Of a stretch of DNA of 64,000 nucleotides, positions 42,208 through 50,679 are shown one piece after another. The first letter of the stretch is position 1; each line of letters starts with the position of its first letter. Origin of the DNA: DASZHJ01 sp035541215. Lineage in GTDB: Bacteria; Pseudomonadota; Alphaproteobacteria; ATCC43930; CGMCC-115725. The notes beneath the pieces are model-generated. The model was not told the origin of the DNA and made no database searches. It worked only from the letters and a program-made list of their open reading frames with translations. The stretch spans positions 21,397 to 85,396 of the forward strand of contig DATKNV010000125.1 in assembly GCA_035541215.1 (NCBI GenBank), in the 5' to 3' direction. The translations under genes and the position numbers were made by a program.

Positions 42208-43389
42208 TCAGACGACGCCGCGCGCGCGCAAGCCAGCGATCCCTGCGGCATCGTAGCCGAGGCCCTTCAGGACCTCCTCGGTGTGCTGGCCGAGCTCCGG
42301 CGTCGGGCGGTACTCCGCGGGCTCCTCGACGGCGCTCAGATGGATCGGCTGGCCCACGACCTCGATCTCGCCGAGCGCCGGGTGCCGCACGCGCTTCGCG
42401 ATGCCGAGGTGGCGCACCTGGGGCTCGGCGAAGGTGCGGTCGATGCTGTTGATGGGCCCGCAGGGGACGCCCGCCTCGTTGAGGCGCTTCACCCAGTAGG
42501 CGCTCGGCTTTTGCCGCGTCACCGCGGCGAGGCGCTCGTTGAGCGCCGCGCGGTTGCGCGAGCGGAGCTCGTTGGTCGCGTGCTCGGGGTGCGCCAGCAG
42601 CTCCGGCGCCTCGATCGCCTCGCAGAGCCGGGGCCAGAGCGCGCCCCCGGAGGCCGCGATGTTGATGTGGCCGTCGGCGGTCGGGAAGACGCCGGTCGGG
42701 ATCGCGGTCGGGTGATCGTTGCCGGCCTGCTTCGGCACCTCGTGCGCGATGAGCCAGCGCGCCGCTTGGAAATCAAGCATGAAGACCTGCGCCTCCAGCA
42801 GCGAGGTGTGCACCCACTGGCCGCGCCCCGTCGTCTCGCGCTGCAGGAGCGCCAGCAGCACGGCCTGCGAGAGAAAAATCCCCGCCGTCAAATCCGCGAT
42901 CGGGATGCCCACGCGCATCGGCCCCTGCCCCGGCGCGCCCGTGATCGACATCAGGCCGCCGATGCCCTGGGCGATCTGATCGACGCCGGGGCGCGTCGCA
43001 TCCGGTCCGGTCTGGCCGAAGCCGGAGATGCTGGCATAGACGATGCGGGGATTGATCCGCGACACCGCCTCGTGGTCGATCCCGAGCCGATGCTTCACGT
43101 CGGAGCGGTAGTTCTCGACGACGACGTCCGCGCGCTCCGCCAGGCGCAGGAAGATCGCCCGCCCCTCCTCGCTCTTGAGGTTGAGCGTCATGCTGCGCTT
43201 GTTGCGATGGAGGTTCTGGTAATCGAAGCCCGTCCGGGAGGCAGCGACCGCGTCGCCTTTGGCGCCGCCGGGCGCCTCGATCTTGAGCACCTCGGCGCCC
43301 CAATCCGCGAGCTGGCGCACGCAGGTGGGACCGGCGCGATGCAAGGTGAGATCGAGAACCGAGAAACGCGCGAGAGGCAGGTTCGTCAT
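42208..43389 (-). CDS. CaiB/BaiF-family (class III) CoA-transferase
   Basis: 393 aa. Family III CoA-transferase motifs: FSVLDLTLHRAGPTCVRQLADWGAEVLKIE, NLHRNKRSMTLNLKSEEG, ADVVVENYRSDVKHRLGI, YASISGFGQTGPDATRPGVDQIAQGIGGLM, conserved Asp of IADLTAGIF, and the C-terminal HTEEVLKGLGYD. It moves CoA between carboxylic acids. It is last in a four-gene minus-strand run with two deacetylase-fold proteins and an amidohydrolase, suggesting it activates an acid released by them. Confidence 0.92.
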   Translation of the reverse strand: MTNLPLARFSVLDLTLHRAGPTCVRQLADWGAEVLKIEAPGGAKGDAVAASRTGFDYQNLHRNKRSMTLNLKSEEGRAIFLRLAERADVVVENYRSDVKHRLGIDHEAVSRINPRIVYASISGFGQTGPDATRPGVDQIAQGIGGLMSITGAPGQGPMRVGIPIADLTAGIFLSQAVLLALLQRETTGRGQWVHTSLLEAQVFMLDFQAARWLIAHEVPKQAGNDHPTAIPTGVFPTADGHINIAASGGALWPRLCEAIEAPELLAHPEHATNELRSRNRAALNERLAAVTRQKPSAYWVKRLNEAGVPCGPINSIDRTFAEPQVRHLGIAKRVRHPALGEIEVVGQPIHLSAVEEPAEYRPTPELGQHTEEVLKGLGYDAAGIAGLRARGVV

Positions 43390-43440
43390 GACTCGCTCTC
43401 CGAGCTATGAGCGATGGAGGCTCGACCGAGGCATCGAACA

Positions 43441-44364
43441 TCAGGCTTGGGCGGCGAAGGCGTCGACGATCTCCGCGCCGGTCGCGGCCCAGACGTCGCG
43501 ATGGCTCGAGATGTGCCGCAGCGCCCGCTCCAGCGCGCCGATCCGATAGGGCTGGCCGATCGCCCAGGGATGGAGCGACAGCGTCATGAGCCGGCCGCCC
43601 TGCGTCTCCGCCTCCTTGTAGAGCAGGTCGAACTGGTCAGAGACCTGCTCGGCGAAGGCATCCTCGGAGTGACGGTTCTGCACCAGGATCGTCACGTCGT
43701 CGATGTCGTTGGAGAGCGGCAGGCTGTGGATCGCACGCGCCTCGGTCCGCATCGCGTAGGGCATGTCGTCGTTGACCCAGTCGCAGACGTAGTCGATGCC
43801 GGCGGATGCTACGAGATCGAGGGTCGAGAAGGATTCCGACCGCGCCGGCGAGAGCCAGCCGCGGACCTTCTGTCCGGAGACGCGGCGGAGGATCGCGAGC
43901 GACTCCTCGACGAGCTTGCGCTCCTCCTCTTTCGGCAGGCCCCCGTGATGGAGGTGGTCCATGTCGAGCCCGTGCCCAACGGCCTCCCAGCCGCGCCCGA
44001 CGCAGGACTCGACGAGCGAGGGATAGCGCACGGCCACCGCCGCATTGATCGCGACCGACGGACGGATGCCGAAGCGCTCGAGCGCCCGCATGACGCGGAA
44101 AATTCCGACGCGGTTCCCGTAATCGCGGAGCGTGTAGTGCCGCAAATCCGGATAGGCCGTCACGAGCGCGCCCGGCGGCTTGAAGGGCTTCCCCTTCGTG
44201 TCCAGCGGGAACCACTCCAAGGCGACGACGACCCAGAGCGCGATCCGCGCCCCGTTGGGCCAGCGCACGGGCTTCCGCCGGTGCAGCATCGACCAGGCAT
44301 AGCGGTCGTGATCCATGCCGTAGCGGCGATGCCTGTACTCGAGATACTCCGGCGGCAGGGTCAT
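43441..44364 (-). CDS. PuuE-like polysaccharide-deacetylase-family protein A
   Basis: 307 aa. A NodB-type barrel of the subgroup similar to PuuE allantoinase: VRWPNGARIALWVVVALEWF, YTLRDYGNRVGIFRVMRALERFGIRPSVAIN, SCVGRGWEAVGHGLDMDHL, GWLSPARSESFSTLDLVASAGIDYVCDWVNDD, and C-terminal LHPWAIGQPYRIGALERAL. It is expected to hydrolyse a C-N bond (allantoin, N-acyl or another amide) and not to act on polysaccharide. It starts by ATGA overlap with its paralogue upstream. Confidence 0.85.
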   Translation of the reverse strand: MTLPPEYLEYRHRRYGMDHDRYAWSMLHRRKPVRWPNGARIALWVVVALEWFPLDTKGKPFKPPGALVTAYPDLRHYTLRDYGNRVGIFRVMRALERFGIRPSVAINAAVAVRYPSLVESCVGRGWEAVGHGLDMDHLHHGGLPKEEERKLVEESLAILRRVSGQKVRGWLSPARSESFSTLDLVASAGIDYVCDWVNDDMPYAMRTEARAIHSLPLSNDIDDVTILVQNRHSEDAFAEQVSDQFDLLYKEAETQGGRLMTLSLHPWAIGQPYRIGALERALRHISSHRDVWAATGAEIVDAFAAQA

Positions 44365-45287
44365 GGCGCCGCGCCCACGGGCTCGGAGGCTTTGGCGAAG
44401 GCGTCGAAGTCGTGCGCGAGGAAGTGCTGAGCGATCTCGCGGCCCGTCGCGCGCCAGACCCCGTCATGGCCCGTGATGTAGGCGAGCGCCTCCTCGAAGG
44501 GCGCGATGCGATAGGGCTGGCCCACGAGATAGGGATGGAGCGGGATGCACATGACGGTGCCGGACTCCGCGCCCTCCTCATAGAGCCGGTCGAACTGGCG
44601 CTTGATGATCTCGCCATAGGCGCGCGGGCTCAAGGCGTTCCCCGTGAAGACGATGGCGTCGTTCATCTCGAGCGAATAGGGAATGCTCACGAGCCGGCCG
44701 CGCGCGGTCTTCACCGGGCAAGGCTGGTCGTCGTGGAAGAGGTCGCAGCAATAGCTGAGGCCCATCTCCGCGATGAGATCGAGCGTGCGCTCGGTGTAGG
44801 TGAGCGCGGGGGCGAGCCAGCCGTCGAGCTTCTGCCCTGTGTATTTCCTGACGGTGTCGATCGAATCCTGGATCACCGCGCGCTCCTGCTCCTCGCTCAT
44901 CTCGAAGAGATAGCGCGTGTTGTAGGTGCCGTGCGAATAGAACTCCCAGCCGCGCTTGGCGCATTCCTCGATCACCTCGGGATGATGCTGGCACATCGCG
45001 ACGTTGAGCGAGACGCTGCCGCGCATGCCGCAGCGGTCGAAGGCCTCGAGCATGCGCTGGAAGCCGGCGCGGTTCCCGTAATCCCGGTAGGAATATCCGA
45101 GCACGTCCGGCGCCGGGCGCGGCCAGGCCCCGCGCACCGGATTCTTCGGGGGATCGAGCTCGTAGAACTCGATGTTGGGCGCGAGCCAGAACGCGACGCG
45201 AGCGCCGTTGGGCCAGCGGATCTTGGGCCGCCGGTCGTAGGGGAGGTAATCGTAGAGGCCGGGATCGCGCTTCAAGATCCGCCTCAA
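44361..45287 (-). CDS. PuuE-like polysaccharide-deacetylase-family protein B
   Basis: 308 aa from a TTG at 45287 that overlaps the upstream stop as TTGA; a second in-frame TTG at 45275 is also possible and there is no ATG. Motifs parallel its neighbour: IRWPNGARVAFWLAPNIEFYEL, YSYRDYGNRAGFQRMLEAFDRCGMRGSVSLN, CAKRGWEFYSHGTYNTRYLF, GWLAPALTYTERTLDLIAEMGLSYCCDLFHDDQP and IPLHPYLVGQPYRIAPFEEALAYI. The two are clearly paralogous and may form a hetero-oligomer or act on successive intermediates. Confidence 0.85.
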   Translation of the reverse strand: MRRILKRDPGLYDYLPYDRRPKIRWPNGARVAFWLAPNIEFYELDPPKNPVRGAWPRPAPDVLGYSYRDYGNRAGFQRMLEAFDRCGMRGSVSLNVAMCQHHPEVIEECAKRGWEFYSHGTYNTRYLFEMSEEQERAVIQDSIDTVRKYTGQKLDGWLAPALTYTERTLDLIAEMGLSYCCDLFHDDQPCPVKTARGRLVSIPYSLEMNDAIVFTGNALSPRAYGEIIKRQFDRLYEEGAESGTVMCIPLHPYLVGQPYRIAPFEEALAYITGHDGVWRATGREIAQHFLAHDFDAFAKASEPVGAAP

Positions 45288-45961
45288 TCGTTGACGGGCT
45301 GGTAGCGGCGCATGAAGTCGATCGCCTCCGCGACGGGCATCACGTCCGCGTATTTGATCGCCATGTCGTAGAGGTTCGCGAAATGCGGGCTCTCGTGCTT
45401 GTCGGCGCAGCACTCCTCCGGGACGATGGTGCGGAAGCTCCGCGAGAGGCTGTCGACCACCGTCGCACGCACGCAGCCGGAGGTCGAGCCGCCCGTCACC
45501 ACCACCGTGTCCACCCGGTGGAAGGTGAAGAGCGAGCCCAGATTGGTCTCGAAGAAGGCCGACGCCATGCGCTTGTTGACGATGATGTCGCGCTTCCGGT
45601 CGATGCGCAGGCGGTCGTCGAGCTCCGAGCGGCGCGAGCCGGCCTTGATGTTCTGGAGCGAGTCCGGCGTGTTCGTCCGCGTGCCCCAGACGCCGCAATC
45701 CTCGCCCGATTCCATGTAGGCGACGTGGGTCCAGACCACCGGGCAATTCTTGGCGCGGAAGAGATCGGCGAGCTCGTTGACGTAGTCGATCTGCTTCGGA
45801 TCGGTCTCGTAGGCGGTCTTGAATTCCGCGGGGCGGGTGTAGGCGTTCTGGAGATCGACATTGATGAGTGCGGGCTTGCGCCCGAAGCCGAAGCGCTTGC
45901 GCGTGGGATTGGTCTTTATCTCCTGATAAAGCTCGCGCGCGGTCTTGTCCGATCGCTCCAT
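45284..45961 (-). CDS. Isochorismatase-family cysteine hydrolase, N-carbamoylsarcosine-amidase-like
   Basis: 225 aa from ATG 45961, preceded by GGAGGAAAG. Cysteine hydrolase triad region: Asp in PALINVDLQNAYTRP, Lys of IIVNKRMASAFFETNL, and the Cys of VVTGGSTSGCVRATVVDSLSRSF. The NLYDMAIKYADV stretch resembles N-carbamoylsarcosine amidohydrolase (releases ammonia and carbon dioxide from a carbamoyl group). The exact substrate is inferred only from this resemblance. It is first in a run with the two PuuE-like genes and CaiB, and divergent from Liv system 2. Confidence 0.85.
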   Translation of the reverse strand: MERSDKTARELYQEIKTNPTRKRFGFGRKPALINVDLQNAYTRPAEFKTAYETDPKQIDYVNELADLFRAKNCPVVWTHVAYMESGEDCGVWGTRTNTPDSLQNIKAGSRRSELDDRLRIDRKRDIIVNKRMASAFFETNLGSLFTFHRVDTVVVTGGSTSGCVRATVVDSLSRSFRTIVPEECCADKHESPHFANLYDMAIKYADVMPVAEAIDFMRRYQPVND

Positions 45962-46021
45962 CGCCTTTCCTCCGTCGATCCCGGCCAGCCCGCGCAGCCC
46001 CGCGCCGACTGGCGCAAAAGA

Positions 46022-46050
46022 CATAGCATTCGTTCGGGTGCCGCGCTATG
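46022..46050. promoter_or_regulatory. Inverted repeat in the divergent control region of the amidohydrolase and Liv system 2 operons
   Basis: CATAGC and GCTATG arms separated by 17 bp. Just outside each arm is a GCGCAAAAG / TCGCAAAAG direct repeat (about 46014 and 46053). The position between two divergent operons fits a regulator site serving both. Confidence 0.35.
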
Positions 46051-46090
46051 AGTCGCAAAAGGCTCCGATGCTCAATGGGGAGGGTCAAGC

Positions 46091-47308
46091 ATGTCTCGCG
46101 ATCGTCGTTCCGTCAGCCGGCGCGGTGTTCTCGCCGGGGCCGCCGCCGTCGCCGCCCTGGGGGCGCCCGCTGTGCTCCGCGCCCAGACCCAATCGGTGAA
46201 GGTCGGCATCATCCATCCCGTGACCGGCGGCGTTTCCTATTCCGGGACCCAGGGGCGCGCGGGCGCGCTCATGGCGGTCGAGGACGTCAACGGCAAGGGC
46301 GGCATCAAGTCGCTGGGCGGAGCGAAGATCGACGCGCTGCTCTCGGACGCGCAGTCGAAGGTCGACGTCGCGGTCTCCGAGATCGAGAAGTACCACGAGG
46401 CCGGCGTCTCCGCGATCGTCGGGGGCTATGCGAGCTTCATCTGCCTCGCTACGACGCAAGCGGCGGCGAAGCACGACATTCCCTACGTCGTCGACGTCGG
46501 CACCGACGACCGCATCGTCTCCGGCGGGCTCACCAACACCTTCCGCTTCAGCCCGGGCTACGGGGTCTTCGTCAAGACCGCCGTCCCCGCGCTCAAGGAC
46601 ATCAACGCGGCCGCGGGCAATCCCGCGAAGACCGCGATCATCGTCCACGAGGATTCGGCCTTCGGCACCGGGACGGCGGGCCTCCTCGCGAAGGAGCTGC
46701 CGGGGATCGGCATCGAGGTGCTCGAGGTCATCAAGCACCCGACCCCGACCCTCGACTTCAACAACATCGTGCTCACGATCAAGGCCAAGAACCCGGACAT
46801 CGTGATCCCCGCCAACTACTACAACGAGTACGTCATCCTCGCTCGCACCATGCTGCAGCAGAAGGTGCGGCCGAAGGCGATCTACTCCGTGCTGGGCGGC
46901 GGCGCCTCGCAATACCGCTTCGTGAAGGAGTTCCCCGAGGCCGCCAAATACATCATGGACTGCAATCACTGGTACAACCCCAAGGTTCCGGCGGCGCTCG
47001 AGCTGAAGAAGCGGACGGAGGCGAAGGACCTCTTCTACACCTACGAGGTCTTCCTCAATTACACCGCGGTGATGTTGCTCGCGGACGCGCTGGAGCGCGC
47101 GGCCTCGACCGACCGCGCGAAGATCACGGCGGCGCTCGCCTCCAGCACCTGGAGCGGCCACTTCATGCCCTACGGCCCGACCAAGTTCGAGAACGGGCAG
47201 AACACCGGCGCGCGCGCCGTGAACCTGCAGGTGCAGGACAACGACATCAAGGTGATCCTGCCGGCGGAATTCGCGAACGCGAAGCCGGTCTTCCCGATGC
47301 CGGCTTGA
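46091..47308 (+). CDS. Substrate-binding protein of Liv-type ABC transporter, system 2
   Basis: 405 aa, ATG 46091 preceded by GGGAGGG. It has a twin-arginine-like signal (SVSRRGVLAGAAAVAALGAPAVLRAQ), suggesting Tat export. The mature protein is a type I periplasmic binding protein (VKVGIIHPVTGGVSYSGTQGRAGALMAVEDVNGKGG, LLSDAQSKVDVAVSEIEKY, GKNPDIVIPANYYNEYVIL-like region at about 235-250). It heads the operon SBP-livHMGF-lyase. The ligand may be a nitrogen compound processed by the divergent amidohydrolase operon. Confidence 0.9.
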   Translation: MSRDRRSVSRRGVLAGAAAVAALGAPAVLRAQTQSVKVGIIHPVTGGVSYSGTQGRAGALMAVEDVNGKGGIKSLGGAKIDALLSDAQSKVDVAVSEIEKYHEAGVSAIVGGYASFICLATTQAAAKHDIPYVVDVGTDDRIVSGGLTNTFRFSPGYGVFVKTAVPALKDINAAAGNPAKTAIIVHEDSAFGTGTAGLLAKELPGIGIEVLEVIKHPTPTLDFNNIVLTIKAKNPDIVIPANYYNEYVILARTMLQQKVRPKAIYSVLGGGASQYRFVKEFPEAAKYIMDCNHWYNPKVPAALELKKRTEAKDLFYTYEVFLNYTAVMLLADALERAASTDRAKITAALASSTWSGHFMPYGPTKFENGQNTGARAVNLQVQDNDIKVILPAEFANAKPVFPMPA

Positions 47309-47333
47309 TCGCGGGGAGAGCGGTGTCGGCGGT

Positions 47334-47362
47334 CCGGGACGGCTCTCGCGGCGCCGTCCCGG
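47334..47362 (+). terminator. Hairpin between binding-protein gene and livH, system 2
   Basis: CCGGGACGGC, 9-nt loop, GCCGTCCCGG: perfect 10-bp stem in the 79-bp gap. There is no T-run. The position parallels the hairpin of system 1, fitting partial termination or mRNA protection after the binding-protein gene. Confidence 0.55.
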
Positions 47363-47387
47363 CCGAGTTCTCTTGGCAGCGCTCGAC

Positions 47388-48260
47388 ATGCTTCAGCTTC
47401 AGATCCTGCTGCCGGCGGTCCTGAACGGGCTCGCGACCGGAGCCGTCTACGCGCTGGTGGCGCTGGGCCTCACGCTCATTTACGGCGTGCTGCACATCGT
47501 CAACTTCGCCCATGGCAGCCTGCTGATGCTGGCGCTCTACGGCGTCTATTTCCTCTACACGCTCGTCGGCATCGATCCCTATCTCGCCTTGCCGATCGCG
47601 GTGCCGCTGATGTTCTGCCTGGGCTACGCCCTCCAGCGCTCGGTGATCGCGACCGCGAGCCACGGCCGGGAGGAGAACATCCTGCTGGTGACGCTCGGCC
47701 TCTCCATCATCATCGACAACCTCGCGCTCTATTTCTGGACCGCCGACACCCGCACCATCAATCCGAGCTACGCCTTCGAGACCGTCGATTTCGGCGTCGC
47801 CTTCATCGCCGTGCCCAAGGCCGTGTCGTTCGTGGGCGCCCTCGCGGTGACGGCGGTGCTCCGGCTCCTGATCCAGCGCACCGATCTCGGCAAGGCGATC
47901 CGCGCGCTCGCCCGCGAGCGTCGCGGCGCCGAGCTCGTGGGCATCGACGTCGACCACGTCTACGCCATGAGCTTCGGCATCGGCATCGCCTGCGTCGGCG
48001 CCGCGGCCTGCCTGCTGCTGCCGAGCTATTACGTCCATCCCGGCGTCGGCGAGAGCTTCGTGCTGATCGCCTTCACCATCGTCGTCCTCGGCGGCATGGG
48101 GAGCTTCGCGGGCGCGCTCGTCGGCGGCTTCGTGATCGGGCTCACGGAATCCTTGGGCGGGCTCTTCCTCGGCGAGAATCTCGGCCGGATCGGCGTGTTC
48201 GTGATCTTCATCGCGATCCTGCTGTTCCGGCCGACCGGGCTCTTCGGGCAGCGCGCGTGA
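47388..48260 (+). CDS. livH: Branched-chain-type ABC transporter permease (LivH), system 2
   Basis: 290 aa from ATG 47388; a TTG at 47373 would add five residues. LivH core: NGLATGAVYALVALGLTLIYGVLHIVNFAHGSLLMLALYGVYF, KAIRALARERRGAELVGIDVDHVYAMSFGIGIACVGAA and FTIVVLGGMGSFAGALVGGFVIG. It is separated from livM by 7 bp. Confidence 0.92.
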   Translation: MLQLQILLPAVLNGLATGAVYALVALGLTLIYGVLHIVNFAHGSLLMLALYGVYFLYTLVGIDPYLALPIAVPLMFCLGYALQRSVIATASHGREENILLVTLGLSIIIDNLALYFWTADTRTINPSYAFETVDFGVAFIAVPKAVSFVGALAVTAVLRLLIQRTDLGKAIRALARERRGAELVGIDVDHVYAMSFGIGIACVGAAACLLLPSYYVHPGVGESFVLIAFTIVVLGGMGSFAGALVGGFVIGLTESLGGLFLGENLGRIGVFVIFIAILLFRPTGLFGQRA

Positions 48261-48267
48261 GCCCCAA

Positions 48268-49227
48268 GTGAAGACCCCCGGGCTTCTCGCACTCGCGGTG
48301 CTGCTGGCGCTGGTGCCGCTGCCGCTCCTGGTGCAGTCGGGCTTCTGGCTGCAATTCGCGATCTTCACGCTCTACTTCGCTCTCCTCGGCCAAAGCTGGA
48401 ACCTCCTCGGCGGCTATGGCGGCCAGAGGAGCTTCGGCCATGCCGCCTTCTTCGGCACCGGCGCCTATGCCGCCGCGGTGCTGCAGGTCGATCTCGGCGT
48501 CAATCCCTGGCTCTGCCTCGGGCTTGCCGGACTCTTCGGCGCCGCCGCTGGCGGCTTCGTGGGCGCGCTCAGCTTCCGCTATGGCCTCCGCGGCTCGTAC
48601 TTCGCGCTCGTGACATTGGCCTTCGCCGAGGTGTTCCGGATCGTCGCGGATTCCGTGCCCTTCACCGGCGCCGGCGTCGGATTGCAGATCCCGCTGCGGC
48701 AGACCGCCGCCAACTTCCAGTTCCACGACAAGGCGGGATTTTACGCGGTGATCCTCGCGCTGACCGCGCTCGCGACGGCGGTCGCCTGGTGGCTCGAGAA
48801 CTCCCGCTTCGGCGCGGAGCTCGTCGCCGTGCGCGAGAACGAGGACGCGGCGCGCGCCCTCGGCATCGACGTCAACCGCACCAAGCTCTGGGCGATCGCG
48901 CTTTCGGGCGCGCTCGCGGGCTTCGCGGGCAGCTTCTACGCACAGTACTTCCTCTATCTCGACCCGCGCCTCGCCTACGGCGTCGAGGTCTCCGTGACGG
49001 CGCTGCTGGTGCCGCTGATCGGCGGTGCCGGCACGGTGCTGGGGCCGCTCATCGGCGCGGTCGCGCTGCGCGCGCTCAACGAGATCAGCAGCACCGTCAC
49101 CAGCGGCGCGCCCGGCCTGAACCTCGTGCTCTACGGCGCGCTCCTGATCGCGATCCTCGCCTTCCTGCCGGACGGGCTCGTGAGCCTGATCCCGCGGCTC
49201 TATCGCTCGCGGCTCCGCAATGCTTGA
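48268..49227 (+). CDS. livM: Branched-chain-type ABC transporter permease (LivM), system 2
   Basis: 319 aa from a GTG at 48268. LivM core: YFALLGQSWNLLGGYGGQRSFGHAAFFGTGAYAAAVL, FRYGLRGSYFALVTLAFAEVFR, RFGAELVAVRENEDAARALGIDVNRTKLWAIALSGALAGFAGSFYA and LLVPLIGGAGTVLGPLIGA. It overlaps livG by 8 bp. Confidence 0.92.
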   Translation: MKTPGLLALAVLLALVPLPLLVQSGFWLQFAIFTLYFALLGQSWNLLGGYGGQRSFGHAAFFGTGAYAAAVLQVDLGVNPWLCLGLAGLFGAAAGGFVGALSFRYGLRGSYFALVTLAFAEVFRIVADSVPFTGAGVGLQIPLRQTAANFQFHDKAGFYAVILALTALATAVAWWLENSRFGAELVAVRENEDAARALGIDVNRTKLWAIALSGALAGFAGSFYAQYFLYLDPRLAYGVEVSVTALLVPLIGGAGTVLGPLIGAVALRALNEISSTVTSGAPGLNLVLYGALLIAILAFLPDGLVSLIPRLYRSRLRNA

Positions 49228-49960
49228 GATCGCGGGCATCAGCAAGCGCTTCGGCGGCTTGACCGCGGTCGCGGACGCCTCGCTCGAGGTGCGCGAAGGC
49301 GAGATCGTCGCGCTCATCGGCCCGAACGGCGCCGGAAAGACCACGCTCTTCGGCATCGCCGCGGGCTTCATCCCCGCGGATGGCGGCTCCGTCCGATTTG
49401 CGGGCGAGGAGATTCTGGGCCTGCCGCCGCATCTCGTCGCACGGCGGGGTCTCGTGCGAACCTTCCAGATCGTGCAGCCCTTCGCGGGCCTCAGCGTGCG
49501 CGAGAACGTCGCCGTCGGCTGCCAGCTTCATGCCGGGAGCCGGGCCGCGGCGCTTGGCGAGGCGGCGGAGGTCGCGCGCAGGGTCGGCATGGGCGACCTC
49601 ATTGACCGTCCCGCCTCCGCCCTCACCATCGCGGGACGCAAGCGCCTGGAGCTCGCCCGCGCGCTTGCGACCAAGCCGCGCCTGCTGCTGCTGGACGAGG
49701 TGATGGCGGGCCTCAACCCCACGGAGATCGTGGAGCTTCTGCCGCTCGTCCGCGCCATCCGCGGGTCCGGCGTGACCCTGCTCCTCACCGAGCACGTAAT
49801 GCAGGCCGTGATGAGTCTCGCCGAGCGCGTTTACGTCCTCAGCGACGGCCGCATCATCGCGGAGGGCCCGCCCGCCGCGATCGTCGCCGACCCCCGCGTC
49901 ATCGAGGCCTATTTGGGGCGCGGCGCGGCCCAGCGCCTGAGCCGAGGCGGCCATGCTTGA
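49220..49960 (+). CDS. livG: Branched-chain-type ABC transporter ATP-binding protein (LivG), system 2
   Basis: 246 aa. Walker A GPNGAGKTT, LivG segment RRGLVRTFQIVQPFAGLSVRENVAVG, Walker B LLLLDEVMAGLNPTE. The signature motif is degenerate: LTIAGRKRLELARALA in place of LSGGQ, a variant known in some LivG proteins. It overlaps livM by 8 bp and livF by 8 bp. Confidence 0.92.
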   Translation: MLEIAGISKRFGGLTAVADASLEVREGEIVALIGPNGAGKTTLFGIAAGFIPADGGSVRFAGEEILGLPPHLVARRGLVRTFQIVQPFAGLSVRENVAVGCQLHAGSRAAALGEAAEVARRVGMGDLIDRPASALTIAGRKRLELARALATKPRLLLLDEVMAGLNPTEIVELLPLVRAIRGSGVTLLLTEHVMQAVMSLAERVYVLSDGRIIAEGPPAAIVADPRVIEAYLGRGAAQRLSRGGHA

Positions 49961-50654
49961 GGCCGCGGGACTGGCTGTGGGTTATGGCGCGCTTCCGGTG
50001 CTGCGCGGCATCGACTTCGGGATCGCCGCGGGCGAGATCGTCGCCGTGCTCGGCAGCAACGGCGCCGGCAAATCGACGCTCAACAACGCGCTCTCGGGCA
50101 TCCTGCGCCCCACCGCCGGCACGATCCGCTTCGAGGGCGCCGAGATCGCCGGCGCCTCTCCCGCCTCGATCGTGGCGCTCGGCCTCATCCAGGTGCCGGA
50201 GGGGCGATGCGTCTTTCCGAACCTCAGCGTGCGCGAGAACCTAGAGCTCGGCAGCTATCGCCGCGGACGCGCGCGCCGGGCGCAGAACCTCGAGCGCGTG
50301 AGCGGGATCTTCCCGCGGCTCCGCGAGCGCATGGCGCAATCGGCGGGCACGCTCTCCGGCGGCGAGCAGCAGATGCTCGCGATCGGCCGCGGCTTGATGG
50401 GGGAGCCGCGGCTTCTCATTCTCGACGAGCCCTCGCTCGGCCTCTCGCCGCTCCTCGTGGAGGAGATGTTCGCGCTCATCGCGCGCATCCGCGCGGAGGG
50501 TCTCTCGATCCTGCTCGTCGAGCAGAACGTCATGCAATCGCTCGCCATCGCCGACCGCGCCTATGTGCTGGAGCACGGCCAATTCGCGCTCACCGGACCG
50601 GCTGCGGAGCTGCTGAGCGATCCCCGGCTCCGGCAAACCTATCTGGGGCTATGA
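49953..50654 (+). CDS. livF: Branched-chain-type ABC transporter ATP-binding protein (LivF), system 2
   Basis: 233 aa. Walker A GSNGAGKST, LIQVPEGRCVFPNLSVRENLELG, signature LSGGEQQMLAIGRGLM, Walker B LLILDEPSLGLSP and VEQNVMQSLAIADRAYVLEHG. It is followed 25 bp later by the lyase-family gene. Confidence 0.93.
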   Translation: MLEAAGLAVGYGALPVLRGIDFGIAAGEIVAVLGSNGAGKSTLNNALSGILRPTAGTIRFEGAEIAGASPASIVALGLIQVPEGRCVFPNLSVRENLELGSYRRGRARRAQNLERVSGIFPRLRERMAQSAGTLSGGEQQMLAIGRGLMGEPRLLILDEPSLGLSPLLVEEMFALIARIRAEGLSILLVEQNVMQSLAIADRAYVLEHGQFALTGPAAELLSDPRLRQTYLGL

Positions 50655-50679
50655 TCGACACCCCCAAAGCGAGGCTCTC

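Noticed and set aside
44361..46088. Extended frame upstream of deacetylase-like protein B (575 codons)
   Set aside because: The upstream part is out-of-frame sequence of the amidohydrolase gene; the homologous region begins at the TTG near 45287.
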